A DNA stretch of 37,337 bases from Actinomadura soli (GCF_005889715.1 NZ_VCKW01000058.1:1-37337); one strand, 5' to 3'; shown: positions 17,464-25,567, numbered from the stretch's first letter. A program made the numbers and translations. The notes: generated from the letters alone by a model not told the origin.

Positions 17464-18281
17464 CGAGCACCTCCCGAGGTGGGATCGAGGACATCGCGCA
17501 GACCGTCGCCCAGCAGACTCACCGCCAGCACGATGAGGACGAGCAGCCCGGCGGCGAAACCGAACGGCCACGGACTCGCGGCCGCGGCGCCGTGCCCGTC
17601 CGCGATCAGCGTGCCGAGCGACACGTCCGGCGGGCGGACCCCGAGCCCCAGATACGACAGCCCGCTCTCCGCGACGATCGCGACACTGACGTTGAGGCTC
17701 GCGTCCACGACCAGCAGCGACGCGAGCTGCGGCAGGACGTGCCGGACGATCACGCGCGGCGCGCCCACGCCGAGGAACCGGGCCGCCAGCACGTACTCGC
17801 GGTCGCGCAGCGAGGCGCTCAGGGCGCGCACCATCCGCGCCGTGATCATCCACATGAACGCGGCGAGCAGCGGCACGAGCAGGGGCGCGCCCCCGTCCAG
17901 GCGAGGGGCCAGCAGGACGACGACCAGGAAGGGCGGCAGGACGATCAGCAGGTCGACGCCCCACATGAGGGTCCGGTCGAGGCGTCCGCCCGCGTATCCG
18001 GCGACGGTCCCGACGGCGGCGGCGATCCCGGTCGAGATCACGGCGACGGCGAGGCCGATGAGCAGCGACGTCCGCGCTCCGCGCAGGGTGACGGCGAAGA
18101 CGTCGCGGCCGCTCTCCGTCGTGCCGAGCCAGTGCTCCGCGGACGGCCCCGCGCGGAAGGCCGCGAAGTCCGTGCCGTCCCAGCTCCACGGCGACACGAC
18201 CGGCCCGGCGAACACCAGCGCGAACACCAGCGCCAGCAGGACGAGCCCGGCGACGGCCCGCCGGCTCCGCGTCACGATCAC
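17460..18281 (-). CDS. Peptide-type ABC importer permease (DppC-like)
   Basis: A 273-residue inner-membrane permease of the BPD-transport family: a first helix (AGLVLLALVFALVFAGPVV), the N-terminal OppC segment with HWLGTTESGRDVFA, four or five more helices, and the ATPase-coupling EAA loop (EYVLAARFLGVGAPRVIVRH). The GTG start at 18279-18281 overlaps the DppB stop as GTGA. A second GTG two codons in is also possible and is better spaced from GGCGGA. It pairs with the next-upstream permease. Confidence 0.9.
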   Translation of the reverse strand: MIVTRSRRAVAGLVLLALVFALVFAGPVVSPWSWDGTDFAAFRAGPSAEHWLGTTESGRDVFAVTLRGARTSLLIGLAVAVISTGIAAAVGTVAGYAGGRLDRTLMWGVDLLIVLPPFLVVVLLAPRLDGGAPLLVPLLAAFMWMITARMVRALSASLRDREYVLAARFLGVGAPRVIVRHVLPQLASLLVVDASLNVSVAIVAESGLSYLGLGVRPPDVSLGTLIADGHGAAAASPWPFGFAAGLLVLIVLAVSLLGDGLRDVLDPTSGGAR

Positions 18282-19264
18282 TCCGCCGCCCGGACGCGCG
18301 GGTCGAGGACGCCCTGCAGAACGTCCGAGATCAGCCCGGCCAGGACGACCCCGCACACCGCGACGCAGACGATCGCCGCGACCACGTTGACGTCGCCGCG
18401 CGCGACGGAGTCGACGAGCCACTCCCCGGCGCCGTGCCAGCCGAAGATCTTCTCGGTGTGGATGCCGCCGAGGAGCAGCAGGCCGAAAGCGTAGACGAAA
18501 TACGTCGTCACCGGCGTCAGGGCCACGCGCAGCCCGTGCCGCAGGAGCGCGCTACGCCGTCGTAGTCCCTTGGCCCGTGCGGTCCGCACGAAGTCGGCGT
18601 GCAGAACGTCCAGCATCATGGCGCGCTGGTAGCGGCAGTAGAGGCCAAGCTGTGTGAGCGCGATCGTGACCGTCGGCAGCAGCAGATGCCTAGCCCGGTC
18701 AGCGAGCCCGCCAATCACCCCATCCGACGCACCAGGCGTGGCCTCCCCGACCCACACAAAGGCCTGCACGCCCATAGCGCGGTTCGCTCTGCTGGCAGCG
18801 ATCTGCAGTAACACCGCCAGGACGAACACCGGCACGGCCAAGAGCAGATACGAACCGAGACTGATGAGCCTGTCTGCCGTCCGTCCGCGCCGAACTGCCG
18901 CGTAAGCGCCGAGAAGGACGCCTAAGACGCTCCCTAGGACAGCGCCCAGGAACAGCAGCCGAAAACTCACCCCGAGCCGTCGCCACAACTCGGCGTTGAC
19001 CGCTTCGCCGTCCGACGTATGGCCGAAGTCGCCATGGACGACGCCCTCCGCCCAGACCAGGTACCGGTCGGCCAGGGGCGTCCGGTCATTCAGATTGAGG
19101 GCGGTGAGCCGGGCGTCGACCACGGCCTCGGGCGGACGGGGCGCCCTCCCCTCGAAGCCGGCGCGCGGATCCAGCGCAGCGGCGGCGAGCGCGTAGGCGA
19201 GGCTCGCGGCCAGCACGGCAAGGACCAGCCGGCTCGCGAGCCGACCCAGCAGGAACGCCGCCAT
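18278..19264 (-). CDS. Peptide-type ABC importer permease (DppB-like)
   Basis: A 328-residue permease and first gene of the four-gene operon. It has an N-terminal helix, an extracytoplasmic stretch with the DppB-type GDFGHTSDGEAV, five further helices, and the EAA loop ADFVRTARAKGLRRRSALLRHGLR (about 230-253). The ATG at 19262-19264 follows AAGGGAAGAG; a GTG 18 bases upstream is the alternative. The 77-bp gap to the next gene must hold the promoter, if it is not transcribed from the gene behind. There, TAGCAT on the minus strand is a possible -10, with no clear -35. Confidence 0.9.
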   Translation of the reverse strand: MAAFLLGRLASRLVLAVLAASLAYALAAAALDPRAGFEGRAPRPPEAVVDARLTALNLNDRTPLADRYLVWAEGVVHGDFGHTSDGEAVNAELWRRLGVSFRLLFLGAVLGSVLGVLLGAYAAVRRGRTADRLISLGSYLLLAVPVFVLAVLLQIAASRANRAMGVQAFVWVGEATPGASDGVIGGLADRARHLLLPTVTIALTQLGLYCRYQRAMMLDVLHADFVRTARAKGLRRRSALLRHGLRVALTPVTTYFVYAFGLLLLGGIHTEKIFGWHGAGEWLVDSVARGDVNVVAAIVCVAVCGVVLAGLISDVLQGVLDPRVRAAE

Positions 19265-19341
19265 CTCTTCCCTTCGGACCACCCAGAAGAATCACAGAAT
19301 GCTACTGAGCGATCACACACTGCGCGGGAAAACGGCAGATG

Positions 19342-20346
19342 TCAGGCGATGGCGGGTTCGCGTTCCGGAGCGGCCTCGTCGCGGACGCGCCCGCGCAGCC
19401 CGCCGATCGTCAGGAGACCGAACCCCGCGGCGGCCCACGCGACCAGGACGGCCACCGGCCCGGCGGCGCCCGCGCCGTCGAAGAACGCCGTCGAGCGCAG
19501 CAGCGTCACCGCGGCGCCCGGTGGAAGGAGCTGGCCGATCTCGCCCCACGGCTGCGGCAGCAGCTCCGGCGCCGAGGTTGCGGCCGACAGCGGGTTGCCG
19601 ACCAGCAGCAGCGCGAGCCCGCCGAGACCGAACCCGGCCCGTCCGACGGCGGCGGCCAGGCCCACGACCGTGCCGGTCACGGCCAGGATGGTCAGCGACA
19701 TCACGCCGGCGACCGCCAGATAGGAACCGGGCAGCAGGGACAGCCAGCCCTGCGCGATCCCCGCCACACCGAGACCGCGCAGCACCGCGAACACGACGAC
19801 TCCGGCGGCGCGCCAGGCGGCCTGGCGGATCGCGAAGGTCAGCAGCACCGCCGCGGCGAGGCCGGACATGATCAGCGGCAGCGCGAGCGCGCCGAACCCG
19901 GCGCCGCGCGGGTCATCGGAGTCGGCGCCGACCACGTCCTCCACGACCGACGCCGACGCGCTGCCAGGCGACACGGACGCACCACCGGGCTGGGTGAGGA
20001 CTTGGGCCAGGGCGGTGAGTTGCTGGGCGAGGACCGGTGAGGCGGCGGACGCGGTGAGCACCTTCGGGCCGGACGGCGTCGTGACGACGGCGCCGTACGC
20101 CTCCCGGTCGGTGAGCGCCGCGCGGGCGGCGGCCTCGTCCCGTTCCGTCCGGACGTCGAACGCGCCGGGCCGTTCGCGGTCCAGCCGTTCCGCGACGGCG
20201 GCGGCCTGCGGACCGGCCACGACGATCGGGACGTCGCGCGGCGCCACCCGGGCGGCCGGCCACGAGAACGCGATGACCATGACGAGCTGGAGGAGCGCGG
20301 CGGCGACGGCGACGCCGAAGGTGCGCGCTACGAGGGAGGACCACAT
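19342..20346 (-). CDS. ABC-2/YhgE-like membrane protein under TetR control
   Basis: A 334-residue integral membrane protein. One helix (about 10-30) is followed by an extracytoplasmic domain of some 120 residues, then five or six helices (about 155-320). This topology is typical of ABC-2 export permeases and of YhgE/Pip (DUF3533-like) proteins. No ATPase gene lies beside it, so it may act alone or with an ATPase encoded elsewhere. The ATG at 20346 has GGAGG five bases upstream; an in-frame ATG four codons earlier overlaps that site. It is divergent from a TetR gene, and an operator copy lies 14 bp upstream of its start. That arrangement suggests a drug- or lipid-responsive exporter, which is inference. 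Confidence 0.72.
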   Translation of the reverse strand: MWSSLVARTFGVAVAAALLQLVMVIAFSWPAARVAPRDVPIVVAGPQAAAVAERLDRERPGAFDVRTERDEAAARAALTDREAYGAVVTTPSGPKVLTASAASPVLAQQLTALAQVLTQPGGASVSPGSASASVVEDVVGADSDDPRGAGFGALALPLIMSGLAAAVLLTFAIRQAAWRAAGVVVFAVLRGLGVAGIAQGWLSLLPGSYLAVAGVMSLTILAVTGTVVGLAAAVGRAGFGLGGLALLLVGNPLSAATSAPELLPQPWGEIGQLLPPGAAVTLLRSTAFFDGAGAAGPVAVLVAWAAAGFGLLTIGGLRGRVRDEAAPEREPAIA

Positions 20347-20359
20347 GGACGCCTCCAAA

Positions 20360-20375
20360 AAACGAATGTCCGTTC
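20360..20375. promoter_or_regulatory. TetR operator, copy 1 (imperfect)
   Basis: AAACGAATGTCCGTTC matches 13 of 16 positions of the perfect palindrome 61 bp away. It lies just upstream of the ribosome binding site of the membrane-protein gene, where a bound repressor would block its transcription. Confidence 0.7.
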
Positions 20376-20412
20376 TCTTTACTTCCGCCAGCGTCGCATT
20401 CAGCGTCGGAGC

Positions 20413-20442
20413 TTGTCAAGAAACGAACGTTCGTTTTAGATT
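20413..20442 (+). promoter_or_regulatory. tetR promoter, leaderless, with operator in the spacer
   Basis: TTGTCA (20413-20418), 18 bp, TAGATT (20437-20442), then six bases to the ATG. The predicted +1 is therefore the first base of the start codon, which agrees with the lack of a Shine-Dalgarno sequence. The 16-bp operator palindrome fills the spacer, the classic position for autorepression. Confidence 0.6.
20421..20436. promoter_or_regulatory. TetR operator, copy 2 (perfect palindrome)
   Basis: AAACGAACGTTCGTTT is a perfect 16-bp palindrome lying between the -35 and -10 boxes of tetR. Size and symmetry fit a TetR dimer site. Together with copy 1 it would control both divergent genes. Confidence 0.82.
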
Positions 20443-20448
20443 GTGCCC

Positions 20449-21060
20449 ATGCCGCGAGTCAGCGAGGAGCACCTGGAGCGCCGCCGCCGCCAGATCCTGG
20501 ACGCCGCCCGCGTCTGCTTCATCCGCAAGGGCATCCACGCGACGTCCATGCAGGACATCTTCGCCGAGTCGGGGCTCTCGGCCGGCGCCGTCTACCGCTA
20601 CTACAAGAGCAAGAACGAGATCATCGAGGCCAACATCTCGGCGGTCGTCGGCGACCTCAACGCGTTCTTCCGCCGGCTCGTGGACAGCGACCCGCTGCTC
20701 CCCGTGGACGAGGTGATCGAGCGGTTCGCGTCCAAGGTCGTCAGCCTGTCCGGTCCTGACGGGCCGCTCCGCCTCGCCCCCGCCGCCTGGGCACTCTCCA
20801 TGCACGACCCGGAGATCGCCGCGTACATGGCCGGCAACATACGCGCCATCCGCGAGACGTGGGCGCACTACCTGCGCCGTCTGGTCGACGCCGGAGCGCT
20901 CCCGCCCGGCACCGATGTCGTCGCCGCGGCCAAGACCCTGTTCGCGATCCTGCCCGGTTTCGTCCTGCAGCGGCTCCTCCTCGGGGACGTCTCGCCCGAG
21001 GAACTGCGGCGCGGCATCAAGGCGCTCAGCCGCGACGGCTTGTTGACTCTGCCGGCCTGA
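20449..21060 (+). CDS. TetR family transcriptional repressor
   Basis: A 203-residue regulator. The N-terminal DNA-binding domain has the family pattern: RRRQILDAARVCFIRKG, then a helix-turn-helix at about 32-52 (TSMQDIFAESGLSAGAVYRYY), and KSKNEIIE. The C-terminal all-helical domain should bind an inducer, whose identity I cannot infer. It is divergent from the membrane-protein gene, and the paired palindromes between them are its likely targets. An in-frame GTG two codons upstream (20443) is possible, but the leaderless ATG fits the promoter better. Confidence 0.92.
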   Translation: MPRVSEEHLERRRRQILDAARVCFIRKGIHATSMQDIFAESGLSAGAVYRYYKSKNEIIEANISAVVGDLNAFFRRLVDSDPLLPVDEVIERFASKVVSLSGPDGPLRLAPAAWALSMHDPEIAAYMAGNIRAIRETWAHYLRRLVDAGALPPGTDVVAAAKTLFAILPGFVLQRLLLGDVSPEELRRGIKALSRDGLLTLPA

Positions 21061-21448
21061 CCCGAGGCGAACGCGACCCAAGGCTCCCCTTGGGCACCCT
21101 AATACCGTGTTTTCGGTCGCCCGGATACCCTCATCCTGAGACGGGCGCCGACCGCGATCGGAACCCGCCCCGACGATGGCTCAGAGCCGCCGCCTGCACC
21201 GCACCTGGCGGGAAGCCGCCGAACAGGCCGGCGAGGGACGACCGGAACCTCCGACCGGACTACTCTGACCTGCGCCTTCCGTTCTCACCGCCGGATTCCG
21301 CGGTTACCATCACGGCACGCGCCCAGTGCACCGCGACGGCCGCGGTCCCGGCCGACCCGACTTCGGTGTCCTGAGGCGGACGCCACGACGACTGCAGGAC
21401 AGGGAGCAGGAGTTTTAACATTCCATTACTTTTGGCCCCGAGGAGCAC
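21061..21448. other. Gap between tetR and the histidine kinase gene
   Basis: A 388-base gene-free stretch. Its left end carries the tetR terminator hairpin. Its right end has an AT-rich patch (21412-21433) containing TAACAT and TACTTT, possible -10 boxes for the kinase gene, without a convincing -35. I see no gene or RNA in the middle. Confidence 0.5.
21077..21094 (+). terminator. Likely tetR terminator
   Basis: CCCAAGG and CCTTGGG form a perfect 7-bp stem with a CTCC loop, 16 bases after the tetR stop. A short T-run (GTGTTTTCGG) follows about 15 bases later, further than in a textbook intrinsic terminator. Confidence 0.55.
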
Positions 21449-23413
21449 ATGGTGGAGACGGCAGAACACGACCGCGTAGCGGGCCGTGTCGCGTTGCCGC
21501 TCGCGCTCGGGGCCGTGCTCATCGTCGCCGCGTCCCTCTACATCGGCACCCGGTTGCCCGAGGGCCGGCGGATGGTCTGGTGGCATCCGGAGATCCTCGT
21601 CGCGCTGGCCTGGACGCCGGTCGGCGCGGTCCTGCTGCGGCACGGGCGCGGGCTGACGGTCGCCTGGCTCATGCTGGGCTCCGGCTTCAGCGCCGCCCTG
21701 TACGTCCTGTCACTCAATCTGGGCCCGTGGTTCGAGCTCCACGACTGGACCGGAACCGGCTTCGTCCAATGGCTCGCCACGTGGCTCTGGGCCATTGACA
21801 CCTACGCCCTTACGCTCGTCCTGCCACTGATCTTCCCGGACGGGCGGCTCGTCTCGCGCTGGTTCCGGCCCGTGCTCGTCCTCGCCTGCCTCGTCCCGGT
21901 CATCGTGTGCGTCCACCTGACGATCGACCCGGACGTGCGCCGCTGGCACAACGGCGTCTCGGTGTACCCGTTCGACACGATCCCGGTGGCCATCGCCGTG
22001 GTCATCGTCGCCACGCTCGCCGCGGCGCTGTTCTCGCTGGCGGTGCGGTTCGTCCAGGCCCCGCCGGACGTGCGGCGGCAGATCGGCTGGGTGGTGTACC
22101 CGGGGCTGATCGCCGAGGGGATCATCTACGCCGGCGAGAACGGCCCGATCGGCGACCCGCTGCGCAACCTCACGATCGTCGCCGTCCCGATCTGCATCGC
22201 CATCGCGATCAGCCGGTACCGCCTCTACGATATCGATCTCGTGGTCAGCCGGACGCTGGTGTACGCGGGGCTCGTCGTCGTGATCACCGGCGTCTACTTC
22301 GCGCTCGTCGGCGCGGCGAGCCTGCTCGCGCACGGCGAGGGCACCATCGCCGGGCTCGCCGGCGCGATCGTCGCGGGCGCCTTCTTCGAGCCCGTCCGGC
22401 GACGCCTGCAGCGCACGGTGGACGGGGTCATCCACGGCGAGCGCGACCCGTACCGCATCGCCGACCGGCTCAACCGGCGGCTGCAGACCGCCGCGGACGC
22501 GCCCGCCGCGCTCGCCGTCGCCGCCGAGGTGGCGCGCTCGGCCCTGCACGCCACCGGCGTCACGATCGAGGTCCTGGACCGCGACGGCCGGACGATCTCC
22601 GCCGAGGACGGGGTGCTCGGTGACCGGCCGCAGCTCATCCCGCTCGTCTGGCACGGGGAGCCGGTGGGCCGGCTGCTGTTCGGCGTCACCCGCACGCCGG
22701 ACGCCCGCCTGTCCGGCGTCCTGGCCCGCAACCTCGCCGAGCTGGCGAACGCGGCGCGGCTGGCCGCGGACGTCCAGCGGTCCAGGGAGCGCATCCTGCG
22801 CACGCGCGAGGAGGAGCGGCGGCGGCTGCGCCGCGACCTGCACGACGGGCTCGGCCCGACGCTGGCGAGCCTCGCGATGACGGTCGACGCCGCGCGCATC
22901 ACGCTGAAGACCGACCCGGAGGCGGTCGACGCGCTGCTGGAGAACCTGCGCGCGACGATGGGCCGCACCATCGGCGACATCCGCGACCTCGTGTACGGGC
23001 TGCGTCCGCCCGCGCTGGACGACCTGGGGCTGGAGGGCGCGATCCAGGCACTCGGCGGCGTCGTCGCGACCGGCGACGGCCCGAAGGTGGACGTCCGGGT
23101 GGACGGCGACCTGAAGGGCCTGCCCGCCGCCGCCGAGGTCGCCGCCTACCGGATCGTGCAGGAGGCGCTCACCAACGTGCACCGGCACGCGAAGGCGGGG
23201 TCCGCGGTGGTGCGGCTGCATCTCAACGGCGATCTGCACGTCACCGTCGACGACGACGGCGTGGGGTTGCCTTCACAGGTGCGTTCCGGGATCGGGATGT
23301 CGTCCATGCGGGAACGTGCGGCGGAACTCGGTGGATCGTGCAGCGTCAGCCCCGGCCCCCAGGGCGGGACGCTCGTCCGCGCCAGGCTTCCCGTCAACGG
23401 CGCACATCCGTAG
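21449..23413 (+). CDS. Membrane histidine kinase, NarL/LiaS class, no adjacent response regulator
   Basis: A 654-residue sensor kinase. About eight membrane helices occupy residues 14-290, followed by a GAF-like or linker region (about 335-440). The HisKA_3 dimerisation domain has its phosphorylated His at 465 (RRLRRDLHDGLGPTLASL). A HATPase_c domain ends the protein (AYRIVQEALTNVHRHAKAG as N box, DDDGVGL as G1, GIGMSSMRERAAELGG as G2). It autophosphorylates and would pass phosphate to a LuxR/NarL-type regulator. No response regulator gene is in the window; the next gene, dapF, is convergent. GAGGAG lies just before the ATG, and the GTG of codon 2 is an alternative start with better spacing. 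The signal is unknown. Confidence 0.9.
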   Translation: MVETAEHDRVAGRVALPLALGAVLIVAASLYIGTRLPEGRRMVWWHPEILVALAWTPVGAVLLRHGRGLTVAWLMLGSGFSAALYVLSLNLGPWFELHDWTGTGFVQWLATWLWAIDTYALTLVLPLIFPDGRLVSRWFRPVLVLACLVPVIVCVHLTIDPDVRRWHNGVSVYPFDTIPVAIAVVIVATLAAALFSLAVRFVQAPPDVRRQIGWVVYPGLIAEGIIYAGENGPIGDPLRNLTIVAVPICIAIAISRYRLYDIDLVVSRTLVYAGLVVVITGVYFALVGAASLLAHGEGTIAGLAGAIVAGAFFEPVRRRLQRTVDGVIHGERDPYRIADRLNRRLQTAADAPAALAVAAEVARSALHATGVTIEVLDRDGRTISAEDGVLGDRPQLIPLVWHGEPVGRLLFGVTRTPDARLSGVLARNLAELANAARLAADVQRSRERILRTREEERRRLRRDLHDGLGPTLASLAMTVDAARITLKTDPEAVDALLENLRATMGRTIGDIRDLVYGLRPPALDDLGLEGAIQALGGVVATGDGPKVDVRVDGDLKGLPAAAEVAAYRIVQEALTNVHRHAKAGSAVVRLHLNGDLHVTVDDDGVGLPSQVRSGIGMSSMRERAAELGGSCSVSPGPQGGTLVRARLPVNGAHP

Positions 23414-23441
23414 TACATCGACACCCGTAGTACATCGACAC
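23408..23441. repeat. Perfect 17-bp tandem duplication at the kinase stop codon
   Basis: CCGTAGTACATCGACAC occurs twice with no gap (23408-23424 and 23425-23441). The first copy contains the stop TAG (23411-23413). The second also pairs with a downstream CTACGG (23444-23449) as a weak 6-bp stem. Confidence 0.85.
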
Positions 23442-23748
23442 CGCTACGGATTCAGATGCTTCTGCGGAACCGCCACCACTGCCGCGACCGCTGAGAGTGC
23501 CCACCCCGGTGGGCTGAAAGTGTCACCCGGTGGGAGGGCCGGTGACCGCCCCCCGCCAAGAAGGTCGCCACCGGCCCTCGGGCTCCGTACGGCACCGGGG
23601 CTCCCATCCCAGTCCGTACGGGCCATTCACCAGAGGGTGTGCAAGAAAGAAGTTATGCGGCGGAAGGTCCCGTTGGTGAGGGACAGTTGTCCCGATCGAG
23701 CCGGGACGGCACCGGATTGCGTTCACCCCTGGTCGGAAGGGGATTCCG
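23414..23748. other. Gap between convergent kinase and dapF genes
   Basis: A 335-base stretch with no gene I can support. It holds the 17-bp duplication, a strong hairpin, and two copies of the palindrome CCGTACGG (23585-23592, 23614-23621). Its role is presumably termination from both sides. Confidence 0.55.
23534..23579. terminator. Strong hairpin between convergent genes
   Basis: GAGGGCCGGTG (23534-23544) pairs perfectly with CACCGGCCCTC (23569-23579), an 11-bp stem with a 24-base loop. No U-run follows on either strand. Its place between convergent genes suggests a bidirectional terminator or transcript-end stabiliser. Confidence 0.6.
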
Positions 23749-24576
23749 TCAGAGCCAGCCGGGCCATGCCTCGCCCTCGGCGACCAGGACCGCCGGACCC
23801 GTGAGGCGGGCGGCCTGTCCGTCGAGGGCGACGCTGACCCGTCCACCGGGAACGTCCACCGTCCAGTCAGACGTCTCGGCCCCGCCGATCGTTCCCGCAG
23901 CGGCGGCGGCGGTCGCGGCGACCGCGACCGTCCCGGTCCCGCAGGAGCGGGTCTCGCCGGAGCCGCGCTCGTACACCCGCATCTCCACGTGCCGCTCCCC
24001 GACGAAGCGGAAGAACTCGACGTTCACCCCGTCCGGGAAGACGGCGGGGTCGAAGCCGGGGGCGCGCGACAGGTCCAGCGCCGTGACCGGGGCGTCGACG
24101 CGGCACGCCAGGTGCGGGTTCCCCACGGAGACTCGCTCGCCCTGGAAGACCGTTCCGGCCAGGGACGCCTCACCGGGGCCGAGGAGCCGGGCCGGGCCCA
24201 TCTCCACGGTCACGTCACCGGACGCCCCGAGCGTCACCCGCCGCAGCCCCGCCCGGGTCGCCACGTCCCATTCGCCGGGCGCGGCGAGGCCGGCGTCGAC
24301 CAGGTAGCGGGCGAAGACGCGCAGGCCGTTGCCGCACATCTCGGCCAGGCTGCCGTCAGCGTTGCGATAGTCCATGAACCACTCGGCGTCCGCGTCGGAC
24401 TCCACCCCGGGGCCCGCCGCCTTCGTCCGGACGACCCGCAGGACGCCGTCCGCGCCGATCCCGGCGCGGCGGTCGCACAATCGCGCCACGGCGTACGGGG
24501 TGAGGTCGAGGACGCCATCTGGATCGGGCAGGATCACGAAATCGTTCTCGGTGCCATGCCCCTTGACGAACCGCAT
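23749..24576 (-). CDS. dapF: Diaminopimelate epimerase
   Basis: A 275-residue enzyme interconverting LL- and meso-diaminopimelate, the last step before lysine and the source of the peptidoglycan cross-linking residue. Both catalytic cysteines are present: Cys81 in AEMCGNGLRVFARY and Cys212 in RSCGTGTVAVA. KGHGTENDFV at the N-terminus and VSVGNPHLA are also typical. The ATG at 24574-24576 is preceded by TATGCT (24583-24588) with a six-base gap, so the gene may have a leaderless transcript of its own. It lies 85 bp downstream of miaA. Confidence 0.95.
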   Translation of the reverse strand: MRFVKGHGTENDFVILPDPDGVLDLTPYAVARLCDRRAGIGADGVLRVVRTKAAGPGVESDADAEWFMDYRNADGSLAEMCGNGLRVFARYLVDAGLAAPGEWDVATRAGLRRVTLGASGDVTVEMGPARLLGPGEASLAGTVFQGERVSVGNPHLACRVDAPVTALDLSRAPGFDPAVFPDGVNVEFFRFVGERHVEMRVYERGSGETRSCGTGTVAVAATAAAAAGTIGGAETSDWTVDVPGGRVSVALDGQAARLTGPAVLVAEGEAWPGWL

Positions 24577-24582
24577 CCTTCG

Positions 24583-24588
24583 AGCATA
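24583..24588 (-). promoter_or_regulatory. Candidate -10 box for a leaderless dapF transcript
   Basis: TATGCT on the minus strand fits TANNNT and ends six bases before the ATG. AAGG directly adjoins the start and is too close to be a normal Shine-Dalgarno site. No strong -35 is visible. Confidence 0.4.
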
Positions 24589-24661
24589 TTGCCCGCGCCG
24601 ACGCGCAATGACCGGGGCGTCACCTTGCGGGAGGCGCCTCACCCGAACCTGAAGGTGCCCC

Positions 24662-25567
24662 TCAGCCGACCAGGGCGAGCGCGCGATCGACCAGGTCGGA
24701 CGCGTCGTAGGGAAGCCACTGGACGCGCGGGTCGCGGCGGAACCACGAATCCTGCCGACGGGCGAAACGCCGCGTCGTCCGGACGGTCTCCTCCCGTGCC
24801 TGCTCCTGCGTCCACTCCCCCGCCAGGAACCTGAGCACCTGCGCGTACCCGAGGGCGCGTCCCGCTGTGAGGCCGTCCCGCAGTCCGCGCTTCTCCAGTT
24901 CCCGCACCTCGTCGACCAGCCCCGCGTCCCACATCCGTTGCACCCGCAGAGCGATGCGCTCGTCCAGCTCGTCCCGGGGAACGCTCAGCCCGATCTGGAC
25001 GACCGAGTCGTAGCGGTACCGGTGCTCGGGAAGGGTCGCGCTGAACGGGCGGCCGGAGATCTCGACCACCTCCAGCGCCCGGACGATGCGGCGCCCGTTG
25101 CTCGGCAGGATCGCCTCCGCCGCGGCCGGGTCGAGCCCGCGCAGCCGGTCGTGCAGCGCGCCCGGCCCCGCCTCGGCCAGTTCGCGCTCCAGGCGCGCCC
25201 GGACGGCCGGGTCCGTCCCCGGGAACTCCAGCCGGTCGAGCGCGGCCCGCACGTAGAGGCCGGACCCGCCGACGAGCACGGGCCGCCGCCCCCGCTCCCG
25301 GATTCCGGCGATCGCGTCCGCGCTGAGCCGCTGGTACTCGGCGACGCTCGCGGTCACGGTGACGTCCCAGACGTCCAGCAGGTGGTGGGGGACGCCGCGC
25401 ATCTCGTCCGGGGAGAGTTTGGCCGTGCCGATGTCCATGCCGCGGTAGAGCTGCATCGAGTCGGCGTTGATCGCCTCCCCGCCGAGGCTCAGGGCCAGCT
25501 CCACGGCGAGGTCGGACTTGCCGGCGGCCGTCGCGCCCACGACGGCGATCACATCTGGTGAGGTCAC
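24662..25567 (-). CDS. miaA: tRNA dimethylallyltransferase
   Basis: A 301-residue enzyme that adds a dimethylallyl group to N6 of A37 in tRNAs reading UNN codons. MiaB, encoded just upstream, then methylthiolates the product. Seen: P-loop VVGATAAGKS at about 7-16, INADSMQLYRGMDIGTAK (substrate loop), VGGSGLYVRA, and a C-terminal RRFARRQDSWFRRD. No ATG fits; GTG at 25565-25567 gives MTSPDVIAVVG, and a GTG five codons later is too close to the P-loop. The frame is open well upstream, but that part lies over the divergent antitoxin-like gene. Confidence 0.93.
   Translation of the reverse strand: MTSPDVIAVVGATAAGKSDLAVELALSLGGEAINADSMQLYRGMDIGTAKLSPDEMRGVPHHLLDVWDVTVTASVAEYQRLSADAIAGIRERGRRPVLVGGSGLYVRAALDRLEFPGTDPAVRARLERELAEAGPGALHDRLRGLDPAAAEAILPSNGRRIVRALEVVEISGRPFSATLPEHRYRYDSVVQIGLSVPRDELDERIALRVQRMWDAGLVDEVRELEKRGLRDGLTAGRALGYAQVLRFLAGEWTQEQAREETVRTTRRFARRQDSWFRRDPRVQWLPYDASDLVDRALALVG

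Noticed and set aside
15625..18189. Longer 854-codon version of the double ATPase
   Set aside because: The extra N-terminal part lies over the permease gene; the TTG with GGAGGTG and the TTGA overlap is far better.
18278..19264. Possible toxin or phage genes among the relaxed-codon segments
   Set aside because: The segments lie inside intact transporter and oxidase genes, so no separate foreign gene is present.
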